Of a DNA stretch of 64,000 nucleotides, positions 46,502 through 56,936 are shown piece after piece. A program made the translations under genes and the position numbers. Each line of letters starts with the position of its first letter. Position 1 is the first letter of the stretch. Source of the stretch: Aphrocallistes beatrix (taxonomy: Eukaryota > Porifera > Hexactinellida > Sceptrulophora > Aphrocallistidae); contig OY725500.1 in NCBI GenBank assembly GCA_963281255.1, forward strand, positions 1,426,001-1,490,000, read 5' to 3'. The notes beneath the pieces were generated by a model that was not told where the DNA came from, made no database searches, and saw only the letters and a program-made list of their open reading frames with translations.

Positions 46502-47708
46502 TTATTTTTTATTGCAGCAAACTAAACTAGAATGACATCGCGAGTTACACATAACACTTGCTTTGAAGCATTTGCACCGATTTGTTTGGCATCTTTTACT
46601 CCCAGTACAATTACACTTCACAAATCCTTGGCCTCCACATTTTGATTCAAACTGTACTGCCTGACGAAGTGATATCTCGGAGTTTAAATTAAGCTCATCA
46701 TCAGTTATTAGTTTATGTAGACATAGATCAAACTGGTTACGAGAGTATTTACCTTTTAAGATACCTCCCCGAACTGCAATTGTGTACATGTCGTTTTCAT
46801 CGCGATTTCTTATACACCAAGGAGATTACGCGGATCACTGCGACCTCTATCAATCAATGGTACAGGAACTGTAACATTATCGCCACACTCACCAGCAACC
46901 ATGATAATACGGCTACGTTTGACCATGCGTTCAGCTTGACTTAATTGAGCCTCAGAAACTCTTTTGCGTTTTTCAGAGATAACATTTTGCCTAGAGGAAA
47001 TGGCAGAATCAGTTGTTCGTGTCACATTGGTACTAACTGTAAGATTGCCGGAGCGCCAAAATTCAGAAATACATCCATCAGGTGAAATGCGACACAAGCA
47101 GCACGTTTGTTAGGCAGGGGGCGGAGCATGCAATATTTTGTCAAATGATCCTGGTAGACCATAATAAATCTGTACTCCCCTTGAAGCATTGATTGCATAT
47201 CAATCAAATCTACCTGCCCTCTTGAACAATAATCCTGAGTGAGTATAGGACGCACAACAATGCCTTTAGTAGTGGTTCGCTTTTTTTTACGCTGACACTC
47301 TATACAAAACGATTTAAAAAGAGTAAGGACATCATCAGTAATATTCGCATATTTTTTCCGGATTTCTTTGCCCATTTTATCACGCCCACCATGACCAGTA
47401 GCATTATGAGCTCGTTTAACAACATCATACACATTTTCTAAAGCTACATAGTATATAGGGATATCATCAGGTCTGTTTTGCTTTTTTATCACTTTTTGAA
47501 CATCACCACATACTAGCACATCAAACTTGCGTAACAAATAATATTGGTGATTAGTCTTTGAATTTGCTTGTTTCACCTCAATAATGTCACTAATAAGGAG
47601 TTCGTACTCTTCTTTCGTTATCAAAGCACTCTTTTGACGATCTTGTATAGAAGACAAACTTTTAAGCAATTCAGTAGTAAAGCGGTTTTGCATTTCATTA
47701 TTATCCAA
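46502..47708 (-). pseudogene. Ginger integrase-like transposase (KRBA2/SCAND3-like), deleted
   Basis: Frame 47022-47708: helical N-terminus, then the zinc-binding H2C2 part (HNATGHGGRDKMGKEI...CIECQ) and the start of the integrase core (VDLIDMQSMLQGEYRFIMVY, DHLTKYCMLRPLP), carrying the first catalytic Asp. Just after FLNFGAPAI the sequence jumps to a linker (RKRVSEAQLSQAERMVKRSR), so the second Asp and the Glu are deleted. A further frameshift near 46800 separates the C-terminal part, GGILKGKYSRNQFDLC and a cysteine-rich finger CNCTGSKRCQTNRCKCFK, which is typical of KRBA2/SCAND3-like proteins. Catalytically dead. Confidence 0.82.
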
Positions 47709-48318
47709 TTACAAAGAATATAGTTTGCTAAAAAAATTAACAGGTAATCATTTTTCCTAATGTAAATGATCATTATCTGAAATAAATATACAGTAATATC
47801 AATAGTACACTATTACAATGGGCATAGGAGCAACTAGGTTGGCATTTGCCCACCCTGAATTTCCCCCCCTGAATTCGCCCCCTTCCATACTATAAGTTAA
47901 CAATTATACCACCTAAGTACCATATTAGGAAGTGGAGTTTTCTAAATGTAATTGTGTAACTTATAAAACTCAACTGGTACATTAATGGGTGTGTTATATG
48001 TACTATGTACTATGTATTTTCTGAAATTCTACAAGTTTCAAATAGGCTGTTAGATGTTCTCATCTAGAAAATTATAATTGAATTTTAACCGGGGAATGGG
48101 GGATAAACCAGTTTTATCCCGTCCCATGCTCCCCCACTTATGGAGGTTATACTGTAATTACAATTACCCTGAAAAAGTCAGGGTAATTACAATTACCCTG
48201 ATTGAACCAGGGTAATTACAATTACCCTAAAAAAATCAGGGTAATTACAATTACCCTGATTTTACAGATACCCTGTAACATATATATATATACAATAATC
48301 GAGTTTTAATAGTAAGGA

Positions 48319-48679
48319 TAACTTCACCCATAGTCTAGAACTTTATATATCACTTTGAAGGGGGTCATGTGCATTTAAATTGTGGTGAAGATTTTCGCTA
48401 TAAACAATCAAAAAGAAAGTTCATAAGGAGCTGAAAGAAATTAAATCGTATCAACATTTTCTAGATGTATCGGCAAGTATATAATTCTAAAGGCAAAGAT
48501 AATGCGATATTTAGGTCCTGTGATAATGATTCATTGTTTCCATGAAATGTAAACGAAAATATTGACACTGGAGTGGTACAAGGGGATCTGAAACTACTTG
48601 AAGTGATCTAAAATATTAAATAAATAATACAGAAACTGTATCAAATTGTATATTTAACGACCTATATAGGATTTAGTTT
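48319..48679. other. Intergenic, 3' flank of the P-element-like gene
   Basis: AT-rich, nothing recognised. Confidence 0.4.
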
Positions 48680-50231
48680 TCATCTCTTCAAGTTCTTCTT
48701 CTCTGACTCCACTTTGATTTTATCTGTTTCATTCTTGGCAAAAGCTTTCATAAAGCATTTATTTAGGCGGCGAAATATATTGTCAGAGTTTGAAAACTCA
48801 TACTCTGTTGCCATGTAAATTTCTTGTAAAAAGACATTGTTGCATCACTTCTTTGGTCTGTTTTTGAAAAATGTGTAGAAGTATAAAGACAAGTCAAATA
48901 GGTCTGATTGAGGATGACTCAATTTACCTCTTGATACGAGAGTGGTGAATTCACAAGCAGGTAAAGAGTTTAACGGAATCAATGTGCCTGTCACGTTTTT
49001 CTTTACGTGTAATATACCCACAAATGTAGTATAACGTCGAGCGTTCAGAATCGTTAAGATTGGAGGATTCCTCAAAGCAGTTTTCAATTAATCCGATTAT
49101 CATCTTCATTATTAAACAAATCCTCTTTGCAACAGTCGTCAACTTGGTCGATGTTCGTTGTTGCAATATCCGATTTGTGGAACAGTTTGAGTCTTTGAAG
49201 ACTCAAACTACTGAGACTTGCTCTACTGATATTAAGTAATTACCTCCACTCGATTGGCGGTATATACCGAACTCGGCTTCCAAACGATCAGATTGTAGTT
49301 TGCCAGGAATCACGTATGCCATACCTAAAGATAGGAATTGCCTAGTAACCTCAACTAGGCCGTTCAATGAACGATGTAATGAATTTGCTTCACTCGTCAA
49401 ACAAGTTTACCACTCAGACCGTTGTCCATTTCCTTAAAATTGGTTGCCATTTAAAGTATGAAAGTTAACCGTGGGTCTTCAGGATCCGTAATTGTTCGTC
49501 GGTCGTCATCATTAAGTGTTCCAGTATGGGGAGATTTAACATTTATAATCTTAATGAGTTGCGTAAATTGTCTGAAGAATGCGGCTGTGTCATTACTTTG
49601 CTGCTCTTGTAAACCGGCCACTGTTTTATCATTAAAAACATTGAAAACTAATTGCACTTTTTTTGTCAAAATTGCTTGGATATAAAATCTGGTGATTTAA
49701 TTGAGTTATTTTATGATATTTGGTTTTTCAGCTTGGTATATATCTTTCCATTTAGTTTGAACTACTGCGCCTGAACTTGGATCTTTGAATTCTAACTTTT
49801 GCGTTTTCTCTGTCAACCAATTATTCCAAATATTTTTTATCAAATGGATAGGGTCGTAGAGTAAAAATAGGGAAGGAAAGGAAGAGTTTGGATTTGGGCG
49901 ATCTATGGAAGTAATATCTGAACTAACGTACCGATCGTAATACAATCTGAATGCTTTTTGATTGATACTTAAATTATCAGTCATCGCAGAGACACTACAC
50001 CACCAGATTCATGGATGATATTAATAATAATCTGCAATTTTTAAACAGAAATTGCGCTGTTAAATTCATTACTGGAAGTAATCGAGCTACAAATGCAGGA
50101 GCACCAAAAATAAGGTTAACCATTAGTGTTAAAATAGTTTTAGCAGGGCAGGGTTGATCTTGATTAACTGTTATACCAACGATACGATTTCCTCTGAATC
50201 TAATTGCAGGCTTGACGTAAATTTCGGGTCT

Positions 50232-50969
50232 ACGACAATTCGTCATTAACAATTAATCACCGACAATTTATCACGATCAATTAATCACCGTGACAATTCA
50301 TCACGAACAATTCATCACAGTGACAATTCATCACAAACCATTCGTTACTGCATAATATTCAATGTATGTGTCCTCGAAGTAGTTCGCAATATCCTGTGCA
50401 CGTGGATCAAACTCATCTGCCGAGAGCAGATCGTCAAATGCCCTTCTACATCACCAGGTGGTAGGGATGCCAAAGCTGGAAGACAACGTATCCATGAAGC
50501 AAAACCAGGATCGGTTTGGCAGTCGTGCTGTAAACCTGCGGCTTGTATCCATCGCCAAACACTGACTAAGATGAAAGAAGCAGCCCGTACAATGTACCCG
50601 GGAAACGCTTCTTGAAATGCTCGAATTGCGCCTTTTTCGAAGTCAGTCATTAGACAACTTAGATTGAGCCCAGGTTGTAGTTCTTTCAGTGCCTGGAGCA
50701 TGCCCTCAAAAGTTGCAAAGGTCTTGTTCGGCAAAAGGCAGTAGACAAGTTGAAAAATCTGCTTCCCATAATCTGCTGTGACCATGAATTGTATGCACCT
50801 GCTGAAACATATTCGGAGAAATTTAAGTCCCATCCGCGTACAATTTGCTACTTTGTAGCATCTAATTTATGAAGACATTGCATTGTAGCGTAGTGATGAA
50901 ATGTCACCATCCGTGATGAATGATTCGTGATGAATTGACTGTGATGAATTGTTTGCGATGAATTGTCGT
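50232..50969 (-). mobile_element. Internally deleted MULE transposon inside the P-element-like gene
   Basis: Inverted ends made of repeated ACAATTCATCAC(G/A)A words (ACGACAATTCGTC... left; CACGACAATTCATCGC... right, complement). The coding rest (50345-50833) is the MULE catalytic region: LVYCLLPNKTFATFEGMLQA, MTDFEKGAIRAFQEAFPG with the second catalytic Asp, and CLPALASLPPGDVEG, followed by a frameshift. Flanking duplication not evident. Confidence 0.8.
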
Positions 50970-51149
50970 GCTTCCTAAATTTCATCTGCCGATATGAAGC
51001 AGATTTTTATTTATCATCCAGTTTAAGAAAGATTATATTGATAACTTCTTTGCAATCGTTAAAATTTCCAGGAGAACCCAGCTTTCCAAAATATGACCGT
51101 AAATACTTTTGCGAAGGAAAAATGAGAATATCTCGGGATTTGTATGCAC

Positions 51150-51524
51150 CAGAGTTGCACGCGGGCCGAAATTTGTAACCGCGGCCCCACCAGGCCCGCG
51201 GGCCGACTTTTCTTATCGGCTCGCGGGCCGTGTGGGCCGAATATAATAGTTTGCGGGCTCCGCGGACCGGAAATCTTGGCAGGGCTCCCCGCAATGACAA
51301 CCGAGACGATGTTTTTAACTGTCACGAGGTACCAATTAAGGAATACTTACGTAAATGGAACTTTGTTAGTTTCCACTTATTAGTGTTTGCAGAAACTCAC
51401 TCCCATAAAAGGATTTCCTAAGTGTCTCTCTATAGTTAATAACTTACAAAGTGGGCCAAAAATATTGATGCGGGCTTATTGCGGGCCAAAAATTTAGCCG
51501 CGGGCCGGTCCGCGTACAACTCTG
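51150..51524. mobile_element. hAT-type MITE, 8-bp target duplication
   Basis: 375 bp, ends CAGAGTTGCACGCGGGCC and its (diverged) complement, flanked by GTATGCAC at 51142-51149 and 51525-51532. Same family as 29839-30181. It split the P-element-like gene. Confidence 0.92.
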
Positions 51525-52273
51525 GTATGCACATCGATTCCGTAAGGATACATTGATCACTTCAAGAGCACATTCACGATCGTATCGGTAACCATTTAGA
51601 CCTTTAGCATGCAATAAAATCAACTGGTTGCGAATTAATTTAATTTGCTTTTCTTCAACTTGATCAACGTCTAAATTATCCCCAAGGTTGTATAACTTCA
51701 AAATTATTTCCGCTAGATTCCAATTCTGAAGCTAAATTAAAAGGAGTTTTATCAAGATAGTCCAGGATATTATGGAGCTGTGCATAGTGTGTCAATTTGT
51801 GCGTTAGAGTTAAGGAGATGGTGAACAGTAACTTTTTGACCCTTTATTAGCACTAACTTGAAGATCATTAGAAATAACAAGTGAGTATTGACAGAAACAA
51901 GTGAGTCACCCAGTTTTACCAACCTTATGGAATCCTTCAAATCTTGAAAGGCTACGGGTAGAGATCGATGGTATTTAACGAGATCATTCCAGCAAGAGAT
52001 AGTATCTTCAGATTTAGTCGTTCTGATGTTTTAGACGTGTCTCAGACGATACTCCACGTTTGTCAATCTCCCGCACAATGATTTTAGAGCTTTGCGGTGT
52101 GAAGGAATTCGGTGGACCAAATATGGATGGTGGGTCAGCTGGTTTGCAATTCGAACCTTGTACTTTTACTGTCCGATACCCAGTAGGCCAATGTTTTATG
52201 CATATACCTACCAATATTCGGGGTGATTTCGGATATTAGCTTGTTCGGAAGGCTGTTTACTCATCACTTGCGC

Positions 52274-53292
52274 CATGGCCTACTTAATATATGGCTATAC
52301 TATATGTCACCGAGAAGGCCACAAAACGAAGAGGCCAGTTTTAACAAAGTCAAATTTCAATTAGAATGATAAATCAAAAACCGCTTCCGATAAACATTTG
52401 AAATGTATTATTACCATATACAAACATTATATCAGAGTGTCCAATTCCGCTGTCAAAAATATGATATGTCATCATGTGATTGCGCAATAGACTCTTTTTA
52501 GAGCGGAAATGTTGCTGTTCAACATCGTTATCTACATTTCTAATGCTTGATTTTTTGATAGAGCAACAATAGGTAGACCTCAAGCCAAAAAATCTGAAAA
52601 TTTTAGTTGGAATGTCTATGCATTCCTCAGTTGCTATGGAAACAAAAAATTACATGTTTAAGCCATAACTCGAAAAGTATACTATTCACATGTCTATTTT
52701 CAATATGTTCTGAGTTATCTAGGATTTTGTCGCATCTTATTACTTCTCTACTGATCACGATAAAATCCTAGATAACTCACAACTTATTGAAAATAGACAT
52801 GTGAATAGTATTATTCTCATATAGGAAGTAATAGTTTACGGATTAAATAGTATAATTCTTTAGTGTCTACGATCTATACTTTTCGATTTATTGGCTTAAA
52901 CGTGTAATTTTTTGTTTCCATAGCAACTGAGGAATGTATAGACATTCCAGCTAAAATTTTCAGATTTTTTGGCTTGAGGTCTACCTATTGTTACTCTATC
53001 AAAAAATCAAACATTAGAAATGCAAATAATGATGTTTAATATGAGCTGGAACAGCAACATTTTCCGCTCTAAAAAGAGCCTATTGCGAAATCACATGATG
53101 ACATATCAAATTTTTGACAGCGGAATTGGATACTCTGATATAATGTTTGTATATGGTAATAAGACATTTCAAATGTCTATCGGAAGCGGTTTTTGATTTA
53201 TCATTCTAATTGAAATTTGACTTTGTTAAAACTGGCCTCTTCGTTTGTGGCCTTCTCGGTGACATATATAGCCGTATATTAAGTAGGCCATG
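52274..53292. mobile_element. Foldback element F, complete copy
   Basis: 1019 bp that is almost one long inverted repeat: CATGGCCTACTTAATAT...ATATTAAGTAGGCCATG, arms of about 480 bp around a short centre. Flanked by CTTGCGC at 52267-52273 and 53293-53299, a 7-bp duplication. Each arm has GTTGCTATGGAAAC (52630-52643 and complement 52914-52927). Non-coding; superfamily not assigned. Confidence 0.88.
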
Positions 53293-53465
53293 CTTGCGCT
53301 TAAAGAAATTGAATATTTTTACCCTTTCTGGATTGGTATCGTAACCAGACTTGCAGCTTCTTCCATTATATAAGGTACAACATTTCGCCCCATCCTAAGG
53401 CATAAAAGAACTCTAACAGGTTAACAAGTAAAATAAATCAAAATTGGGTTTCCTTATTTATTCCA

Positions 53466-54244
53466 AACAATTTAAAAAAGTCGTTAAGATTGAAATAAAG
53501 GAATTAATGAAATTTTAAAAATCAGCCTCTAGTTTTTTTCCAACACTTTGCGAGTTTCCCGTCCGTGTATTCTAGCAGTCCTTGGAACAAGCTACAATGC
53601 AATTCAAACAGATGCAAATGCAGACGTTCGCACAAAACCTGTAACTCAAAATGCCACAAAACACTTGGCTGTCATAACAAGACAATCAGATAATAGTTGG
53701 ACAAACAACTTCTTGCATTACGTGAGCAATACATCATAGCACATCTCTAACTATTTATATCAACTATTTGTTGTTTAGAGAGAGGATTAGACAAAAGGAA
53801 TGCACCTACTTTCTGGTATTCGTTCGTTTGAGAAATCTTATCCAAATTCCATTCAATTAATGGAGCGATCTGGAAATCTACTATATTTAGTCTAGGTATT
53901 TTAGAGTTTGATATGACGAGATACCAAACAAATGGGCAGAGTTACGAATCTTTATAAAATCGAGTACAACTAGAAGTATATTGAATCAATAACTTTGTAT
54001 TTAAAATCTATCCTATGTAAATAAAATCATTGATAATTAAAATTATGACTAAATACAGTCTAGTTATGAGAAATATGTAAAGGTTTGTAAGATATTCTTA
54101 TGATTACTAATCGTAGTATAATATACATATATTGGAACTTCAATTATTTAATTAGAAATACACCCATGGGTTTTAGAAAATAATGAAAACGCTTCTGGCC
54201 TAGGCCAAACGCGTTTGGCCTGAAAGCGCATTTGGCCTGCAACA
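53466..54244. repeat. Right arm of the ~800-bp long inverted repeat
   Basis: Complement of the left arm at 44038-44840. Its outer end is complete and reads, inverted, TGTTGCAGGCCAAATGCG, the same terminal design as the Ginger-type MITE at 39503. The frame at 53548-53739 mirrors that at 44560-44751. Confidence 0.88.
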
Positions 54245-54841
54245 TATACTATATACAAGCCCGCTTCGGTTGCTTCCGTTGCGCGGCTGGCGGAAAATTA
54301 TATCCGCCAGAGGTGCCTGGGTTACATTAGTTAATTATAAGGCAGATAACATCTCTAAATACGTATGTCTTACTGTTATAATCGATATCACTTAAGATCA
54401 TAAAATTTGTCAATTTTAAAATTTTTGATACGTAATGATGACGTCATAACATAGTAATGAGTCATTATTTTTCGATGATAGTTGTATCATATCTGAGATT
54501 TATTAATATACACATTCTATTAAAATTTCAGCCTTCTATCATCTAAAATGTCTGAGTTATAGTCAAAAAACTGAAATTTCTAATTATAAAAGTGACAATG
54601 GCGTTTATAATACCGTGATGAGTCGACATTTTCGTCCGAGGTCAGAATTTAGCGGAGCCATAACCAAAAGACTCTTACACACCAAAATTCAGCTTTCTGT
54701 GCCTGGCAGTTTCTTCAATCAATTCGTATATACATATATATACGTACATGTAACGAATTGATTAATGAAGCTGTTAGGACCAGAAAGCTGATTTTTGGCA
54801 TGTGGGAATCTTTTGGCTATGGCTCCGCAAAATTCTGACCT

Positions 54842-55547
54842 GTATATTAATTAATTAATGCTATTTTCACCCATATGCTGTTTCCACCTAAACCATGGAT
54901 ATTATATCTCTATGCTACTTCCACCCAAGTGATGATTAGTAGATTATCGTTTTTATGGTTTCGATCATTGTTGTTGATGATGATTACTATGGTATTATTT
55001 ATATACAGTTATGCATATAATACCTTTGTGCAAGTTGTAATGTTTATTTATTTTTTCATTTATTATCTTGACCCGGTACTTATTCGGAGCAATACGGTAT
55101 ACGTATATATTCGAATATTAATACAAATGTAGGTTATAAATTTCTAAATACAGTAAACTTCAGTTATAAGTTCCTCTAATTTCCCTAATACAAAAAAAAT
55201 AATTCAGCAATAGCATCCCTAATGAAGGTAACTTAGTGGCTTATATTCTACTACACCGTAGATGGTCCGCCTGGGCTACTCAAGGTACCAACGAATAGTA
55301 CGCCTCTTAATTTACTTAAGATGCATGCGGTATGTTCTGTATTACTTTTATGCATGTTTTTCTCATGAGTTTTAAACTATGTGATTATTGTTAGAAATGT
55401 ATGAATAGTAAATAAAATAAATACCATTGTAATAATCATCAACAACAATGATCGAAACCATAAAAATGATAATCTACTAATCAACACTTGGGTGAAAGTA
55501 GCATAGAGATAGAATATCCATGGTTTGGGTGAAAATAGCATGAAACA
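54842..55547. mobile_element. Foldback MITE with 5-bp target duplication
   Basis: Inverted ends about 120 bp (TGCTATTTTCACCCA / TGGGTGAAAATAGCA; TTTCGATCATTGTTGTTGAT on both arms), flanked by GACCT at 54837-54841 and 55548-55552 inside D1 sequence. The 85-codon frame within (54875-55132) is hydrophobic AT-rich noise. Confidence 0.75.
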
Positions 55548-55651
55548 GACCTCAAACGAAAATGTCGGCCATCATGGAATTATAACGTCATTATCACCTT
55601 TTTTATAATTAGAAATTTCAGTTTTTTGACTTTAACTCAGACATTTTAGGT

Positions 55652-55998
55652 GGTAAACGGAAATTTCGTCCCCGGAATTTTTGATCCAGAAATTTCGTCT
55701 CCGAACTTTTGTCTCATTAGAGCCTAAAATAAACAGGCACTAATATGTAAGGAACTGAAAGTGAGGCTTTTGGAGTGGAGTATGTTTAAAAAAATGGTGA
55801 AAATGAGGCATTTTGATTGAGAAATCAGTAAGTGCGAAAGGGACATTTCAGGGGACGAAAATTCCAGGGACGAAAGTTCCGCCATTCCTGCGAGACTAGT
55901 TTGGTTTCACTAAATATCCAGGAATTTAGTTTATCTAACTTATGGAATATTTATGTACAAAAGGGGACCAAATTTCCGGGGACGAAATTTCGGGGATT
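55652..55998. mobile_element. MULE-type MITE, 10-bp target duplication
   Basis: 347 bp with AAATTTCGTCCCCGGAA near both ends (inverted) and further GGGGACGAAA words inside. Flanked by CATTTTAGGT at 55642-55651 and 55999-56008; removal restores the D1 sequence CATTTTAGGT-(GA)TAGAAGGCTG. Confidence 0.85.
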
Positions 55999-56297
55999 CA
56001 TTTTAGGTAATAGAAGGCTGAAATTTTAATAGAATGTGTATATTAATAAATCTCACATATGATACAACTATCATCGAAAAATGATGACTCACCACTCTGT
56101 TATGACGCCATTATTATTCAGCAGAAATTGAAAAATGAGATTTTTCGAGTGATATCAATTATAACAGTAAAGCAGACCGATGTAGAAATGTTACCCACCA
56201 TATAATTAATCCATGTGAGCCTAGGCGCCGACAGGGCGCCTCCGACAGACACAAAGTGTCCGTTAGCTTCGCACCCCAAGCAAACGAAGTGCGCCTG

Positions 56298-56689
56298 TTT
56301 ATATGAAGTCTGATTGAGAGGACAACATAAACATGACTGGTTGTTATATGTATTATTATATCTAGTATTGTTCTGTGTGGCAGTGATGATCATTAGAACG
56401 TTCATTTCTCCTGGTCAATCGATCATCACTGCTATTTGTTTGTTTATGTTTGTAACGGCAATTGTATTTTGTCGTCCAGTGTTGATACTACACTGCTGAT
56501 GAAGCCAGAAAGCAGAAACGACAGATATTTAAAAACTTAGGAGATACAAACTACAAAATTAGTAATACCCCGGTTTGCCTCCACAATTATCATGCATTCG
56601 CCATCAAGGAATCTTACAAATTCCTTATGATAACAAGTGAGTCTGGCACAGTTTGACTTATTGAGCCTTTTAGTTTTCATTTTTTAAAA
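56298..56689. other. Intergenic, no gene seen
   Basis: A 61-codon hydrophobic frame at 56314-56499 lacks any recognisable domain. Nothing else. Confidence 0.4.
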
Positions 56690-56936
56690 ACAAGTTTTCA
56701 ATTGTTGACATGAAGATTTAAGGGTGTAGATTTTGAATATCGTATTTTGAATCTGATTTTTTTATTTACCACATACAATTACAATATTGACTGATATAAT
56801 AAGGGGGTACTACTCTTTATTCAAACTTATGCAAAGCAAAACATTTTGTATCAATAGGTTTCAGACGCCCAAGGCCTCCGTGGACACGAGGTGTCCACTA
56901 GCCGCGCTACGCAAGGGCGCGAAGCGTGTTTGTGCT
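56690..56936 (+). mobile_element. Remnant of a Helitron-like D2 3' half
   Basis: AATTGTTGACATGAAGATTT and GGTGTAGATTTTGAATATCG match the D2 internal repeat; GGACACGAGGTGTCC and GCGAAGCGTGTTTG are the 3' hairpins. Heavily diverged. Confidence 0.6.

Larger units (their letters stand above)
45666..48280 (-). mobile_element. Ginger-type DNA transposon
   Basis: 2615 bp with perfect ends TGTTACAGGGTATCTGTAAA / complement, flanked by TATA on both sides. TGTNR ends and a 4-bp duplication fit Ginger. Inside each end is an array of the palindrome GGGTAATTGTAATTACCC (about six units left, four right, ~32-bp spacing). It encodes the integrase-like gene at 46502-47708. Confidence 0.85.
45010..48318 (-). 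mobile_element. Helitron-like D1 element with duplicated 3' end, split by a Ginger transposon
   Basis: 3' end CAAGCGCGCTTCGC at 45010 after A, then a second diverged 3' terminus at about 45110-45185 before the body. TGACGTCA at 45309-45316 and 45472-45479. The 5' end (complement TCCTTACTATTAAAAC) is at 48318 before T, on the far side of the Ginger element, which lies in the TA tract. Confidence 0.8.
48680..52262 (-). pseudogene. P-element-like (THAP9-like) transposase pseudogene
   Basis: Pieces in order on the minus strand: a short N-terminus (MSKQPSEQANIRNHPEYW) and a half THAP finger with CIKHWPTGY and DPPSIFGPPNSF (52262-52014); YRYDRECALEVINVSLRNRC (51701-51533); SQKYLRSYFGKLGSPGNF (about 51145-50990); EIYVKPAIRFRGNRIVGITV (50252-50190); LLYDPIHLIKNIWNNWLTEK (49984-49706); MAYVIPGKLQSDRLEAEFGI (49400-49203); TLYYICGYITRK (about 49050); and a C-terminal tail ending ...ESEKKNLKR at 48680. 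The order and motifs are those of animal P-element/THAP9-like transposases. Frameshifts, a MULE fragment (50232) and a hAT MITE (51150) break it. No P-type terminal repeats identified. Confidence 0.8.
54256..56297. mobile_element. Head-to-head dimer of Helitron-like D1 elements with two nested MITEs
   Basis: Left half on the minus strand (3' end CAAGCCCGCTTCGG at 54256; TGACGTCA at 54439-54446), right half on the plus strand (GAATTGATTAATGAAGCTG... to GTGCGCCTG at 56297). The halves meet near 54740 in a TA-rich palindrome; the usual 5' terminus TCCTTACTATT is missing from both. Confidence 0.75.

Noticed and set aside
51007..51383. Overlapping ORFs rich in Arg, Gly and Pro
   Set aside because: They are produced by the GGCCCGC-rich hAT MITE.
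54875..55132. Hydrophobic 85-codon ORF, possible membrane protein
   Set aside because: It lies inside a foldback MITE in AT-rich DNA, which commonly encodes Tyr/Ile/Phe-rich noise.
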